This document shows positions 12,540 through 23,765 of a DNA stretch of 52,642 bases, one piece after another (within the stretch, counting starts at the first letter, position 1; every line of letters starts with the position of its first letter). The position numbers were made by a program, and so were the translations under genes. The notes beneath the pieces are model-generated. The model was given only the letters and a program-made list of their open reading frames with translations, had not been told where the DNA came from and made no database searches. This stretch comes from Vairimorpha apis BRL 01 (Eukaryota; Microsporidia; Nosematidae): assembly GCA_000447185.1 (NCBI GenBank), contig KE647332.1:6794-59435 (forward strand), in the 5' to 3' direction.

Positions 12540-13280
12540 TTAATTTTTTAAAATATTCCAAAGCAAACATTCATATTTATCAAAAATTTTTGTTAAATTT
12601 ATATACATCATAATAAAAGTATCGTTTGTAAAATCAATAGATAGTTTTGATTTAACAATATTTTTTATAAAAATTTGATTTTTCAAATGTAATGTTATAT
12701 TTTTATTATACTTATTTATAAAGCAAATTAAGCTATTTTTATAAAATTTGAATATGTAATTTATTCTTGATTTAGTAATTTCCAAATTACTAAATTTTTT
12801 TTTATAATATAGTCGAAAATCTAAAGTATAATTTTTATTTTCAGTTATTTTTACAACATTTATTTTACTATTACATTTCATTAAATAGAATATTAAATTT
12901 TGTTTAAATTCATATTCAAATTCTAACCATTCTTTTCTTAATATTTTCAAACTATTTATTAAAATTATTTTATAATATTTCTCTTTTTCTAAATCAACTG
13001 ATTTGATATAATTTTCAATGCCTGATTCAAGCTTTCCAAAATGAAATTTTATAGATTTTTTAATTTCTTTCAAAAATTCATTAAAAATTATTTCACACAA
13101 TTCACTATATTTAGTATTTAATTGTGATTCAAGATTTTCATTCGATAATTTTACATTATATGTACTACTTTTTAATAAATCTTGATATTTTAATATTTTT
13201 AATTCGAGTTCATGTGATTTTGTTTTTATTATTGACAAATTTAAAATATTTAAATTATACAGAAAGGTAAAAATTATCAT
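12540..13280 (-). CDS. predicted secreted or membrane-anchored protein, paralogue of the gene at 23766-24646
   Basis: An intact 246-residue frame. The N-terminus is hydrophobic (about residues 1-18), as in a signal peptide or signal anchor. The body is helical, Lys/Ile/Asn-rich and has no recognised domain. Its central part aligns with the plus-strand protein at 23766: a GKLES (here) / GNLES (there) motif, an L/N-x-EK block, a W within a run of aliphatic residues, then NLIFY / NIIF. The C-terminal halves share a YKN-x-L motif followed by an I-x-x-Y pattern. No CCC signal precedes the start, unlike the housekeeping genes. Function is unknown; a lineage-specific secreted family is the likeliest reading. 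Confidence 0.65.
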   Translation of the reverse strand: MIIFTFLYNLNILNLSIIKTKSHELELKILKYQDLLKSSTYNVKLSNENLESQLNTKYSELCEIIFNEFLKEIKKSIKFHFGKLESGIENYIKSVDLEKEKYYKIILINSLKILRKEWLEFEYEFKQNLIFYLMKCNSKINVVKITENKNYTLDFRLYYKKKFSNLEITKSRINYIFKFYKNSLICFINKYNKNITLHLKNQIFIKNIVKSKLSIDFTNDTFIMMYINLTKIFDKYECLLWNILKN

Positions 13281-13289
13281 TAGAATATT

Positions 13290-14640
13290 TATTAAAAAAT
13301 TCTTATATATTTTTTATTTCTAATTAATTAATAATAAATCAATTAAAACATAAAAAATTACTTTAAATAAATTATTAGATTTTAGGTCATGAAATTAAAT
13401 TATATGATTATTTATTTATGTATAAAATATTAAATTTAATTTTTAAAATTTGAATTTTTTAAAGTATTTTATTAAGCTTTCATAAAATTTTTCCAAGTTA
13501 AAAACTAATTATCATTGAAATAAAATAATAAATTATTTTATAATAAATTTTAATTTGTAATATGTGTATTTTAAAATTTTCGAATATAAATTAGTTACTT
13601 GACGTAATTATTTAAATTATTATAGAATTATATAAAATTATGTTTTGTGTTTAATTTTAATCGATTATTCTAGTATATTTTAAAAATACTTCAATGATAT
13701 TTATAAAAATTAAAATAACTTTTAATTAAAACAAAATATTTTTTTTATAAACATGTTATATAAAAAAAATTCAGAATTTATCTAAAAATAAGTTTTTAAG
13801 TAAAATAATTTATAAATTTTTGTAAATATAATTAAAGTTTATTATTTTTGCATAATTTTTTTATTTTTTTATTATTAATAATATGTTTTTTTTATATTTT
13901 GAATTAATTTATTAGTTATTCTATTATACAATACAACGAAATGCAATATTTTATACAATAAAAAAAGAATGTTTTTATATTTTTAATTATAAAAAAAAAT
14001 AACAATATTTACTATTTATTTTTTATGATAAATTTTATCTTAAATCTCATATAAAATACTTATTTAAATTATAGTTTTGAAATAACAAATTTAATCTCTT
14101 TACAAAATTAAATATTAATTTTAGTACATATTTATTAAAGTTTGTTTTTAAAAAATCTAAAAAATGGATTATAAATAACATTATATAGTGTATAATTTAA
14201 TCACGTAAAAACATTTTTAGGTAGATTTTTTTCATTTTTTTATTATTTAATTTTATTTATTAAAAAATAATTATTATGTCTTTGTGTATTATATATTAAA
14301 AAAAAATTAAAATACATTCAAGAAGTATTTTATATTTCTAACTTTGTAGTTTAATAATATTTTTATTTTGTAATTCATAATAAAACATAAATGTCGTGAA
14401 TTTTTGAGTCAAACAAGAATACATATTTTTAATTAGATCTTAACAATAATATTATTGTATATTATTAAAATTTAATTTTTGTATTATTTATAGGCATAAG
14501 ATTGCTTGTATTTATTTTTTCAAAATTTCCAAAATCGTAATTTTAACATAAAGCTATATAAATATATATAAATGGTTTTACTTTCTCTTTTCTTTTAATT
14601 AAAATCTGATTTAAAAAACTTAAAACCAATTTTGTATTTA
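13290..14640. other. gene-free A+T-rich region
   Basis: Nothing beyond A/T-rich sequence is seen. Confidence 0.55.
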
Positions 14641-14649
14641 ACTTATTCA

Positions 14650-15010
14650 AGTGTCGAATTGTTTATGCATAGATATACATTATCTTTTGTTTATACAGTT
14701 TTATACTAAACAAACAATAGTAAATAATTGCATATTTTAGTTTAACCGGCTATCTCTTTTTATTTCATTAAACATAAAATGGTTTTCTAAAGAGCTATAG
14801 ATTAAATTTACCTCTTGACTTTATAGAAGAAGTTTTAAAATTTTCTATGTTTAGAGTAATTTTGTTTACAATACCATCCTATGTTATCACATATGTAATT
14901 TTCTTGGTCTTACATACATGTAAAAAATTTATTTAAGACAAAAATATTATGTGTTAAATTTTTCTAACTCAAATTTTAAATATTAATTTATTAATTTATT
15001 TATTAAAAAA
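14650..15010 (-). mobile_element. decayed copy of the RLE-type retrotransposon
   Basis: The block around 14870-14925 (CCATCCTATGTTATCACATATG followed after a gap by TTGGTCTTACATACATG) matches in order the corresponding region of the copies at 885-940 and 28705-28755. All frames are closed. Recognised by pattern only. Confidence 0.45.
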
Positions 15011-15679
15011 CTGTATTATTTAAATATAATAGACATTTTTTTATGACAAAATACAACTTTGCTTTTTATAATTATGTTTTCTTTCTTTAGACATTAAGAT
15101 AAAATTAAACTTATAATATTAGAAGTTAAACTCTTACTGAATTTGAATAATAAATTGTTATTTTCTAATATGGATTATTTTTTTGTTCTATCTAAATTTT
15201 TCATTGCTAAAATTTCTGTATATTATGTCTTGATAAAACCTTACCAAATATTCATTATTTATCAATAATAGTTAAAAACAAATATATGTTTACAAATTTT
15301 TTTTAAGATGTTGTGTATTTTTTAAAAGTAAATAAGTATGTGTTTTTCATTTTCCTGAGATTTAAGTTACTTTTTAATAAGCTATAGTGTACAGGACATA
15401 ATTCTGTAACAGTGTTAGTTAAGATTTAAAACTAAAGTTTTAAATAAAAATTTGAAAACAAATAAACTTATAAGTTGTATAACACTTAAGACAATAAAAA
15501 ACATAAAAGATAATTTTACATTGCTACAAATTAAAATAATAAGTTTAAATTCAATAAATATATTGTTATTTACAGACAATATAGACAATATCACTAGATA
15601 ATATAAAAGAAAGATAAATAATAAAATTTTAAATTTAATGAGAAGACTTAAAAAAATATTTATTTCATATTTATAAGTT
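15011..15679. other. no gene seen; possible further relic sequence
   Basis: Slightly less A/T-pure than the deep spacers, for example around 15345-15415, but I cannot align it convincingly to the retrotransposon or find an open frame. Confidence 0.35.
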
Positions 15680-15800
15680 ATTTAAAAGTATAGCTTTTGG
15701 AAAATCATCCATATTAAATATAAAATACGAGAAATAATTAAATAACATTGCGCAGCATTGAAAGAAACATGTATACAATATATGTTAGATTTTTTAATAA
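15680..15800 (+). mobile_element. possible plus-strand relic of the RLE retrotransposon
   Basis: Around 15752-15790 the sequence can be read as A-A-L-K...C-I-Q, matching the EALRCIHLQ stretch that follows the zinc knuckle in the copy at 28472-29221, with a conserved GTATACA core. The match is short and the frame is not maintained beyond it. Confidence 0.25.
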
Positions 15801-16649
15801 TTAGTCTGATATTCATCTTATTTAAAAGTAAAACAAAAAAAATTTAATTGTTGAGATTAGAATTCTAAATTATAACCATAAAATTTTTGTAGAAAATAAA
15901 AATTTGAAAAATATGATAACAAAACTTATAAAGTGGTAGTTTTAAAAATATAAAACAAAGATAATATAATTTGTAATAATAATAGACAGAATGGTAATAA
16001 ATGTCTTGAGAACATTAAAAAGCTAAAAATTTAATTTAATATACATGTTTACAGACGATATATCATCCTAAAATGTTTTTAAATTAATTTTAATGGATTT
16101 TAGATAAAGATATATATAAAATAAATATCTAAATGAATGGATATAAAAAAAATAGGTGAACAAATAAAATTTTTAACTATGATTATTTTTTATATCTTGA
16201 GAATTAAACTAAATAAAAAAAATTCTCAGAACTTGAGAATAAACTTTAATGATAAAAGAAGGATTATATGTAACAAAGGTTTTAATAAATAAAAAATTAA
16301 TTTATAACATTATTCAGTAATATTTTAAAAAATAAAAATTGTGATGTTTATATAGAACATAAATATTTTTTTAATCGAGCTCGATAATCTTTAATTATAG
16401 GCTATAATTTAATTTTAAAAGTTAATTAAATGTTTGTTTAATAGATTTTAATTTATAACAATTAAAATATCTTGGTTATTATTTAATTTTTACTATTCTA
16501 TAAAATTATATTTTATATATATTTCTTGAAATTAGAATGATAATAAATAATATTTTGAAAGATCATAACATAAATGTCACTTTATCTTGATTTTAAATGT
16601 TTAAATATTAATATTTTTTAAAATAGGTTTTAATAAAATATAATGATAT

Positions 16650-16880
16650 TTTTTTATGAAGCCAAAATTTTCATTAAATCTTTAGTTTTGTACCTGTGTC
16701 TTAATTGCTAATTTTCTGTAGTATACTAATCATATCCTCAATTACACTTCAACATTTTAAAATCTTGCATATATTCCAATAATACACTTTCAAGAATCTT
16801 TTAATTATCTTGCACTAAATGTATTCCTCGATTGTGTTGTCTATACTAAGCGCTCTAATATTTTTGTTGTGATATAAATT
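16650..16880 (-). mobile_element. decayed copy of the RLE-type retrotransposon
   Basis: The stretch 16740-16850 matches, in order, the minus-strand region of the better copy around 28585-28665 (ACTTTCAAGAATCTTTTAAT versus ACTCTCTAAGGTCATCTTAA, then TCTTGCAC versus TCTGGCTTG). It lies directly downstream of a small membrane protein gene on the same strand. Confidence 0.4.
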
Positions 16881-16943
16881 TTTCAAATAATAAATTTATA
16901 TGTATAACTTTAAGTATATAAAAAAAACTTAGAAATTAATATT

Positions 16944-17313
16944 TTAATAGAAATAGCTACAACTTATATCTTTACTAGTAAAATTTTCATATATTTCACA
17001 TAATGTTTCAGGTTCAGGATAAAACTTTTTATACCAGAAAATAAATAATAAATAAGATAAATAAATAATCCACAGACCAAATGTTATACATCCAATAACC
17101 ATTAAACTTTTTAATTGATCACAGTTGCAATTTATAAAAGTTTTTTCTTTAGGCAATATATTTTTTTTTGAACCAATAATTTTATTTTTTTCTGTTGTTC
17201 TATCTAGTATGTTATTATTTTTTCCGTTATTATTTCAATCTTCTCTTGAATATCTACACAAGTATCATTATAAACTGGTTTAAAATTTTTTTATTAAATT
17301 GGTAATGATTCAT
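16944..17313 (-). CDS. small single-span membrane protein with two homopolymer frameshifts
   Basis: The ATG at 17313 is preceded by CC 5 nt away. Reading requires one extra base in the T run at 17286-17292 and one in the T run at 17218-17223 (A runs on the coding strand). With both, a 123-residue protein results. It follows the paralogue at 8037-8387 along its whole length: VYNDTCVDI near the start, a Lys/Asn-rich middle, KNILP, a Cys-rich patch, one hydrophobic segment and FYPEPET on the far side. A shorter frame from 17156 contains only the membrane part and would need a TTG start. Either the gene is decayed or the runs are miscounted or slipped over; conservation on both sides of each shift favours a protein that is or was recently made. 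Confidence 0.6.
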
Positions 17314-17320
17314 ATTAAGG

Positions 17321-18330
17321 TATAATTTTTGTTTAAATAGTTTTTTTAAATTATAAAATTTTAATTTAAAATTTAAGCACAAAATTTTTTTGATATAATC
17401 AACTTTTGTAAATATACAAAAATGTATATTTATCATTTTCAAAAAATAAATTAAAATTTAGATAAATGTTATTTTAAAGTTTTAATTAATTATCTAAATA
17501 AATAAAATTTAATCATATTTTTTACATATTCATAAATTAATTTTTAAATAAAATTTGAAAAAAGCACATAAAATAATGAAAACTTTTTATATACTGTATA
17601 AAAATTAATCTTAAATTGCATAATTTTTCATCTTTCTAAAAAATTACTTTTTTAAATATCTTACGAATAATAAATGAAAAAATATGTATGTTTAAATCTT
17701 ATTTTATACATTAATTTATGTCATAGTTATTTTTAGAATTAAATATATTTAAATTTTTAAATTTTGTTGACTTAAAAAAAGAATCTGTTTTTATTAAGTT
17801 TTTTCTTAGATTTTTTTAATACTGTAGTTATTTTTATATATAAAAATATTTACAAAAATGTAAAATTTAATAACATTATTTTTATAATTGAAAAATTAAT
17901 TTTTTAATATTATTTTTAAAATATCATTTCTATGAGATATATTTTAATTTAACTTGAAGTGTTTTAATATAAAATTATAGATTTGAAATATGAAAGGTTA
18001 AATTATATAGATAAAATTATTTAATAATAGATATTTAAAACTTATTTATTCAACAAGAAAAATTAAAATTCTTTGTTATACAAATATTGAAATTTTGATA
18101 GACTCTAAACTTATTTTATATTCATATAAATTGTTAAATAATACAACAAAAAAGTAAAATTTTAATTTTAAAAAAATCAGAAAAAACTATTAATTATAAA
18201 TTATTTTAAACAATACAAAAAATTTAAGTACGAATAATAAAATTGTATAAGATAAATTTTACAATTTTAAATTTTTTTTTTTTAATTAAAAGTATATATT
18301 AAAAAAAAACTATTTAAACTTAATATAATT
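17321..18330. other. gene-free A+T-rich spacer between divergent genes
   Basis: About 1 kb separating divergent small membrane protein genes; no supported feature. Confidence 0.5.
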
Positions 18331-18336
18331 CCTTAT

Positions 18337-18663
18337 ATGAATCACAAACATAAAAATAACAAAAATAGTTTTAATTTTCAATCAGATGACAAAAACATAC
18401 CAGAAATAAATGAATTAACTCAATTAAATAATACAGATGATAAAAATAAATCGACATCAAATGAATTTGTTTTTAAAAAGATATATTGTTTTAAACTTAA
18501 AAAATGTTTAATCATTTTACTTTACATTGTCCTGATTCTTGTTAGTTTGAATTTAATTTCATTACTATTAGATATCTGTTTTCCTTTAGATGTTGAAATA
18601 GCAAAAATGTTTAATATCAGGTCTAGACATAAAAAAATGATTTGTAAACATAATTATCATTAA
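18337..18663 (+). CDS. small single-span membrane protein, paralogue of the gene at 9692-10030
   Basis: An intact 108-residue frame with CC 4 nt before the ATG (18331-18332). Residues 1-48 are polar and Asn/Asp/Lys-rich. The KKCLIILLYI stretch opens the hydrophobic segment (about 57-81), followed by CFPLD and a basic end with KKM-x-C. These features match the gene at 9692-10030 closely, whereas the N-termini align poorly. No signal peptide is present. Function is not recognised. Confidence 0.7.
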   Translation: MNHKHKNNKNSFNFQSDDKNIPEINELTQLNNTDDKNKSTSNEFVFKKIYCFKLKKCLIILLYIVLILVSLNLISLLLDICFPLDVEIAKMFNIRSRHKKMICKHNYH

Positions 18664-18889
18664 ATTTTTTTTATGTAATCTTTTGTTTAAGCATAATATT
18701 TAAATTTTTTTATTTAAATAAAAAATAAGTACTATATTTGATATGATTATTTGTTTAGAAAGATATCAAAAATTTTACATAAAAAAATAGTTTATATGTT
18801 AAAAAAATTAATAAATTTATATATACAAAAACAACTTATTGTTTTATTTTTTTAAATATAATTATATAAACAAAAAAAATTTATGAGTT

Positions 18890-19640
18890 ATACTAACATA
18901 TATATTCTTTGCTTTCTTCATATTCTGTCACAATTACATGCACCATTGAAACTCATAAATTGTCACTAGTTTTGGCTTACTTACCTTCATATTGTTTGAT
19001 CTAAATTATTTTAACTTAAATAATTTTACGTAACTTCACTAACAAACGTAATCTTAAAGGTTCTTCTTTATGTTCTTTCAATTTTTATCTTCACCAACAT
19101 TCTTTTGTTAATAGCTAAGATCTCTAGTCGAATAAAAAAACTCTAAAGTTTTTTTAAGCATTATAGATTTCAAAATTGCTTCTAGATATGGTTTGATTAT
19201 CAGCTCTATAATGTATTTTTTATAATATTTTTTACCAATTAATCCTTTATAATTTCATAGAAAAATATTCTTATTCGAGCTTTATGAATTGCTCCTTTCT
19301 TATTTAAAAGTAGATCGTACTTCATTAATTGTTAATTCTTAACAATGGTAAGAAGATCTTGGTTGATTATTTTAACACATTTAAAACGAGAGCTTTCTTT
19401 AACATAACTTGACTGCGTCGCGTGGCGAAATTTACAATTTATATTGTCTGAAAAAAATTGCAACAATATAAAACGCTATTTAATTTTATGGGCAGCACAC
19501 TAATTGACATTGTTTCTGTGGTTTTACATTAATGCCATCTGTAATATTTTGACAATTTTGTGTTTTGTATAATCTTTTTATATATTTTTTAAATGATAGC
19601 TTCTTATAGATGTTTCAGATGTACTAAGTATATTATCTAT
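18890..19640 (-). mobile_element. decayed copy of the RLE-type retrotransposon
   Basis: The clearest match is at 19285-19325, where ATGAATTGCTCC followed by AGTAGATCGTACTTC corresponds to CATTCATTGCTCC and AGCAGATCGTATTTG in the better copy near 28750-28790. The zinc-knuckle block is faintly visible near 19410-19460. Frames are closed throughout. Confidence 0.5.
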
Positions 19641-19794
19641 TTGTTAAAGTATCGGGTCATTTATTCATTATTTTGCTATATCATTTAAAAATTTCATTAC
19701 TTATCAAAGTGCATATTCTTATCTTTTATACCTAAAAATTGTTTTTATTTATCTTATTTTATATATGTTAAAATTAATTGAGTAACAGGTATTT

Positions 19795-19905
19795 ATACCT
19801 TATTCTGTTTTTAACGTGAATCGTCTTTCGGCTGCTACTAATATCTGTCTTGCTGATAGAGAGCAGTACGTAAAACGGCGATTAATACCACCCGTTTTAA
19901 TAAGT
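19795..19905. other. locally G+C-rich segment with complementary arms
   Basis: CTGCT (about 19834) and AGCAG (about 19862), and outer AATCG/CGATT arms, can pair around a central loop. It follows the retrotransposon relic. It does not fold as a tRNA (no T-arm consensus). It may be a more distal piece of the element. Confidence 0.3.
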
Positions 19906-19910
19906 TAAAT

Positions 19911-21288
19911 CAACAATTAAAATTTTCTTTTTTTTATGTAAGAACAAAATATAATCTTATTGTGACTTATTTTATATCAGTTTAGATTCTTGTATCTACT
20001 ATTATTTCAACTATTTCTTTTGAACTTACTTCTTGAACTAATTGTCTTGTAATTTATTATAATCTATAATTTAAACCAATAAAAATTTAAATTTTTTTAT
20101 ATTGGAAATTTTTACAAACTAATAGTTTTAGTGTTTTTAAAATTACAAATACTTTTTTTAATAAAATTTTTGTTCTTATATGAATAATAAATATATTTGA
20201 CAAATATTAATAATCTTGTTTCTATAATTATTTAAATATCAAAAAAAATATACTTATTATAATTATATTAAAAAAATTATTTTTAAAATTAAATATGATT
20301 ATGATTTTTTACAAGTAGGTTATTTATTTTAAATAAATAAAGATTAAAATTGTAATTTTTATAAATGATTTTTTTTGTTAAGTAATTATATAGCTTACAA
20401 ATTTATATTGTAAATTGTATATTTATAAGTTAAAAAGAAATAACAAAGTTACATTTATTTTTTTATATATATTAAAAATGAAAAATTTTCATATTATATA
20501 AATAACAAATACAAAATAAAAATATGATTCAAACCAAATAATTTTTTATGTTTTAAGTGTTATATAATATTTTTTAGTATATTTTAATCTTAATAAAATA
20601 TTTAATTTTTTTATCATATAACTTTAAAATTTTTTATTTATAGATGTGAAATAAAAACATGATTAAAACCAAATATTTTTGATAATTTTTGTTCGTAAGA
20701 ATATTTTTTAATTATTTAACTTAATTTATACATATATAATGTTTTATTTAATTTTAAATGTCAGAAAATGTTGATTTTTTACAAAAATGTATAATAAAAA
20801 AAAATAAAAATACATATTTATACATATAAAATAACGAATGATTTAAATTTTTTTTTACATAAAGTGAATTTATTATATAATTAAAAAAAATAAATAATAA
20901 AAAACACATAGTGTTAATTATTTAAAAAATATAATTTTATTTTATTTTGTATAAAAATTTTAAAAATTTTATTAATTATTATATAAAAACAGGTAAATAA
21001 TTATTTTTATTGAACAAAATTTAATTAAAACTATTATAAACTATAATTTCTTTTTATTAACAAATAATAGTAATAAATAATTAATAATTTGTACTTTTAG
21101 TTTTCTTTTTAATAAATTTTTAATTAAACAAATTAATTTCTCTTATATTAAAATTTTTAAAGTTTTTAAAAATATAATTTTTACATTAAAAAAAAATGTT
21201 TTTTGTTGATATACATTTTTTAATAGTTGTCATTTAATTTATTTTAATTAATATCATACACTATAATGCAAATTATTAATGAATTTTA
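19911..21288. other. gene-free A+T-rich region
   Basis: No supported feature. Confidence 0.55.
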
Positions 21289-21291
21289 CCC
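21289..21291 (+). promoter_or_regulatory. CCC start-proximal signal
   Basis: CCC is followed 4 nt later by an ATG at 21296. It marks a start upstream of the first long open frame (21331) and implies that the true N-terminus is in a different frame. Confidence 0.5.
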
Positions 21292-21295
21292 ATTA

Positions 21296-21980
21296 ATGAC
21301 ATTCAAAAAAAATATTTTAGAAATTACCTAATGGAAATAAATTTTAAAAATTTAGAAGAACAACAAAAAAATTTTTCTTTTGATAAAAAATATAACAATA
21401 TTGAAACACAAACATTACGTGAAATAAAACATACTATAATCAATATAGATAATTTAATAGACATGATTAATCAACTTGATGATAAAAAAAGACATAAAAA
21501 TGAAATAGATTTAAATGTTAATAATTTAGAAAGACAAAACACAAATTTAAAACAATATAAATTAAACATTAATTTACAACCTGATTATGAATTAAAAAAA
21601 CTTTAAAACCAATTGAATTATTAAAATCACATTATGATTTAGTAAAATCTAATAATAATGTTTATAAAGCTGAACAATCAATTAAAGACATAGTACAAAC
21701 TTTAGATATTATTATAGAATCAAAAAATGAAGCTTTTGAAAAAAATCTTTCTTTAAAAGAACAAAATTCAATCAAAAATATTGAAAATGATATTATTTCA
21801 ATAAATAATATTGAAGACTCGGATGAAAGTTGTTATAAGAACTTGTATTGTTGTTTTATATTTTTAAAACTTATTTTATATATTCTTATTATTTCGTATT
21901 TGTATTATAGTCTTTTTAATTTTAATTTATCTATAGAATCTTCTGATATGAAAAAAAATATTTTAACTTCAGAAAGTTAA
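21296..21980 (+). CDS. coiled-coil protein with one C-terminal membrane span, two homopolymer frameshifts
   Basis: The CCC-marked ATG at 21296 joins the long frame starting at 21331 if the A run at 21305-21312 is one base longer. A second added base in the A run at 21594-21600 carries the frame to the TAA at 21978-21980. The result is about 228 residues. Most of it is Glu/Lys/Asn/Leu-rich, helical and heptad-like. A Cys-rich patch (SCYKNLYCC, near 21828-21855) then leads into one hydrophobic segment and a 25-residue tail. The layout is that of the small membrane proteins, with a much longer cytoplasmic-type helix, as in a tethering or SNARE-like protein. I do not see a SNARE motif with the central Gln/Arg layer clearly enough to claim one. 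Confidence 0.55.
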
Positions 21981-22139
21981 ATATAAATTATTTTTACTTT
22001 TAGTTTTTTTATATATACAACAATAATAAAAATAGATTTGTAAAAATACTTAAAAAAATTAATTTTTTATAATTTTTTTTTGTTTGTATCATTATCATAA
22101 TTAAACTTTTATTAATTTTATAAATAAAAATATTTAATA

Positions 22140-22425
22140 TTTTTAATATTTTTGATCTCTCTTGAACGAAGACGAGGACATGACCAGAGTGATGCTGGAG
22201 AGGAAGAGGTGGAGCGACAAGTGGAAAAGTTAGTAGAATCTAATTTTAAATATGTGGAAGAGATAACTATGGACCCTATTAACAATAACCGGGGTGACAT
22301 ATTGAACCCTGAAGATCGTACAGGTAGTAATACAGGTGAGGTAAAGAATTCCCAGATAATAAGTAGTATGCCTGAACATGAGGCTAGTTGAATAAAGAGT
22401 GGACAAGGAAAAATAACTCAATAAA
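22140..22425 (+). mobile_element. fragment of a retrotransposon ORF (probable N-terminal region)
   Basis: An abrupt island of higher G+C in A/T sequence. It reads as an open frame without ATG from 22152 to a TGA at 22389-22391, and continues open for 10 more codons. Its composition (many Glu, Arg, Asp; codons GAG, CGA, GGA) is unlike the host genes and like the retrotransposon ORF at 28472-29221. The TGA sits where a TGG would continue the frame. I infer a 5'-truncated piece of the upstream, non-enzymatic part of the same element, plus strand; no direct homology to the other fragments is visible. Confidence 0.4.
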
Positions 22426-22815
22426 TATTTTTAGTGTTAATATTTTTGCAATAAAATATTTAAACGTTTTTCTATTTTTACAAATTATTAAGAACAAGAT
22501 TATAATAATAAATTTTAATAATTTAAAACCTAACCTATACATAATACAAAATTATATTTGTATAATTTATCATGCATTTTTCACATGTATTCATTATTTC
22601 TTTGAATATATCAATGTTTTATTAGATTATTTTTAAAATTTTTATTTGTCAAAATTTTAATAATCTTTACTTAAACAAAACTATAAAAGCTTGTTCTCTT
22701 TGTCAGCGTTTTCTGTTAAATATCAATTAGTCCTTTTCTTAAATTAAATACAATATATTTAACACCAATTTTTATTGATTAATAAAACTTTAAATATATA
22801 TATTATATCTTAAAT
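22426..22815. other. no gene seen between two retrotransposon fragments
   Basis: A/T-rich sequence; the open stretch at 22388-22636 has background composition and starts inside the transposon fragment, so I do not call it. Confidence 0.4.
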
Positions 22816-22905
22816 CTTATTGTTGTAGGTAGACTTAAAACTGTCTGTCTCAGGTTAAGCTTAAGATCTGAAACTCCCTGTTGATGCGAAACGATCAATA
22901 CAAAA
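22815..22905 (+). repeat. dispersed structured repeat, inverted copy of 8968-9048
   Basis: The two segments match over about 80 bases when one is reversed: GTTGTAGG, an AGAC...GTCTG hairpin, CAGGTTA, GATCTGAAAC or GATCAGAAAC, then TTGAT...ATCAA. Both copies keep two hairpins. The second has 5-7 paired bases around a loop of type GYGAARCR. The middle overlaps the WLKHG-like block of the retrotransposon, so it is probably a piece of that element, on the plus strand here. Confidence 0.5.
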
Positions 22906-23765
22906 AATTTTAAAAAAGAAAACCGCTTTAAATGGTGTGTTTAATTTTTAAGAAAAAACATTTATGTTTGTATATTTAATTAATGAAAAATTTTATAAAA
23001 AGAATAACATTTTTATCAACATAAGTATATACTTTAATGTTTAATCTAAAAAAATTAAAAATATGTAGTCTAAAAATTAAAATTATTATAAATTTTTTTA
23101 AATATTATATTCTGCCTTAAAAAAACTCTATATAAATAACAATCATTTTATATTGTTTTCTTCTCTATCATATCCATTACATTGTTAGGTCTTCAGATGA
23201 TAATATTTTTTACAAATAATAAAAAATTAAACATTAATTAAAAATAATATAAAAGCTGGTTTTTGAAATTTATAATAATATAAATTTTTAAGTATTTAGT
23301 ATTATAATACTTGACAAAATCATATACAAAAAAATAGAACACTAAATGTAATACAAGATAGAATAATTTTATATCATTTATTTACAAAAAATAAACTTTA
23401 AAATTTCTAATGTTATCGAATTTTTATTTGATAGTGTCATTAAAAGATAAATGCTTAATTATACTATAAATTTAAATAAATAAATACTATTTATATTTTG
23501 CAGTTTAAAATTTGCATAAACAATTACTAATAAAAAATTATACATAAAATTATTTAAAATATTTTTGTTTTAATTAAGTTGAATTTTATTTATAATTAAA
23601 AAAAATTGACAGAATAATTTTTTTTCAATAATTTAAACATCCATTACTATGATTTAAATATTTTTAAAAAAAGTTAAAAATAAAATTCAAATATTTTAAA
23701 ATATTTATGTTTTTAAATAAATTAAAAATATTTAAAAAAAAATACTTTTTCGTACGCGTTAATAA
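22906..23765. other. gene-free A+T-rich spacer
   Basis: No supported feature; a short TACGCGTTAAT stretch just before the ATG at 23766 is unusually G+C-rich for a start context. Confidence 0.5.

Noticed and set aside
19795..19905. tRNA gene
   Set aside because: Arms can pair but no A box, B box or T-loop consensus is present.
22388..22636. 82-residue open frame after the transposon fragment
   Set aside because: Background composition, start inside the transposon fragment, no CCC signal.
22840..22900. Hammerhead ribozyme in the inverted repeat (TTGATGCGAAAC resembles CTGATGA and GAAAC)
   Set aside because: The stem II between the two core boxes is missing and the copy at 8968-9048 does not keep the core bases.
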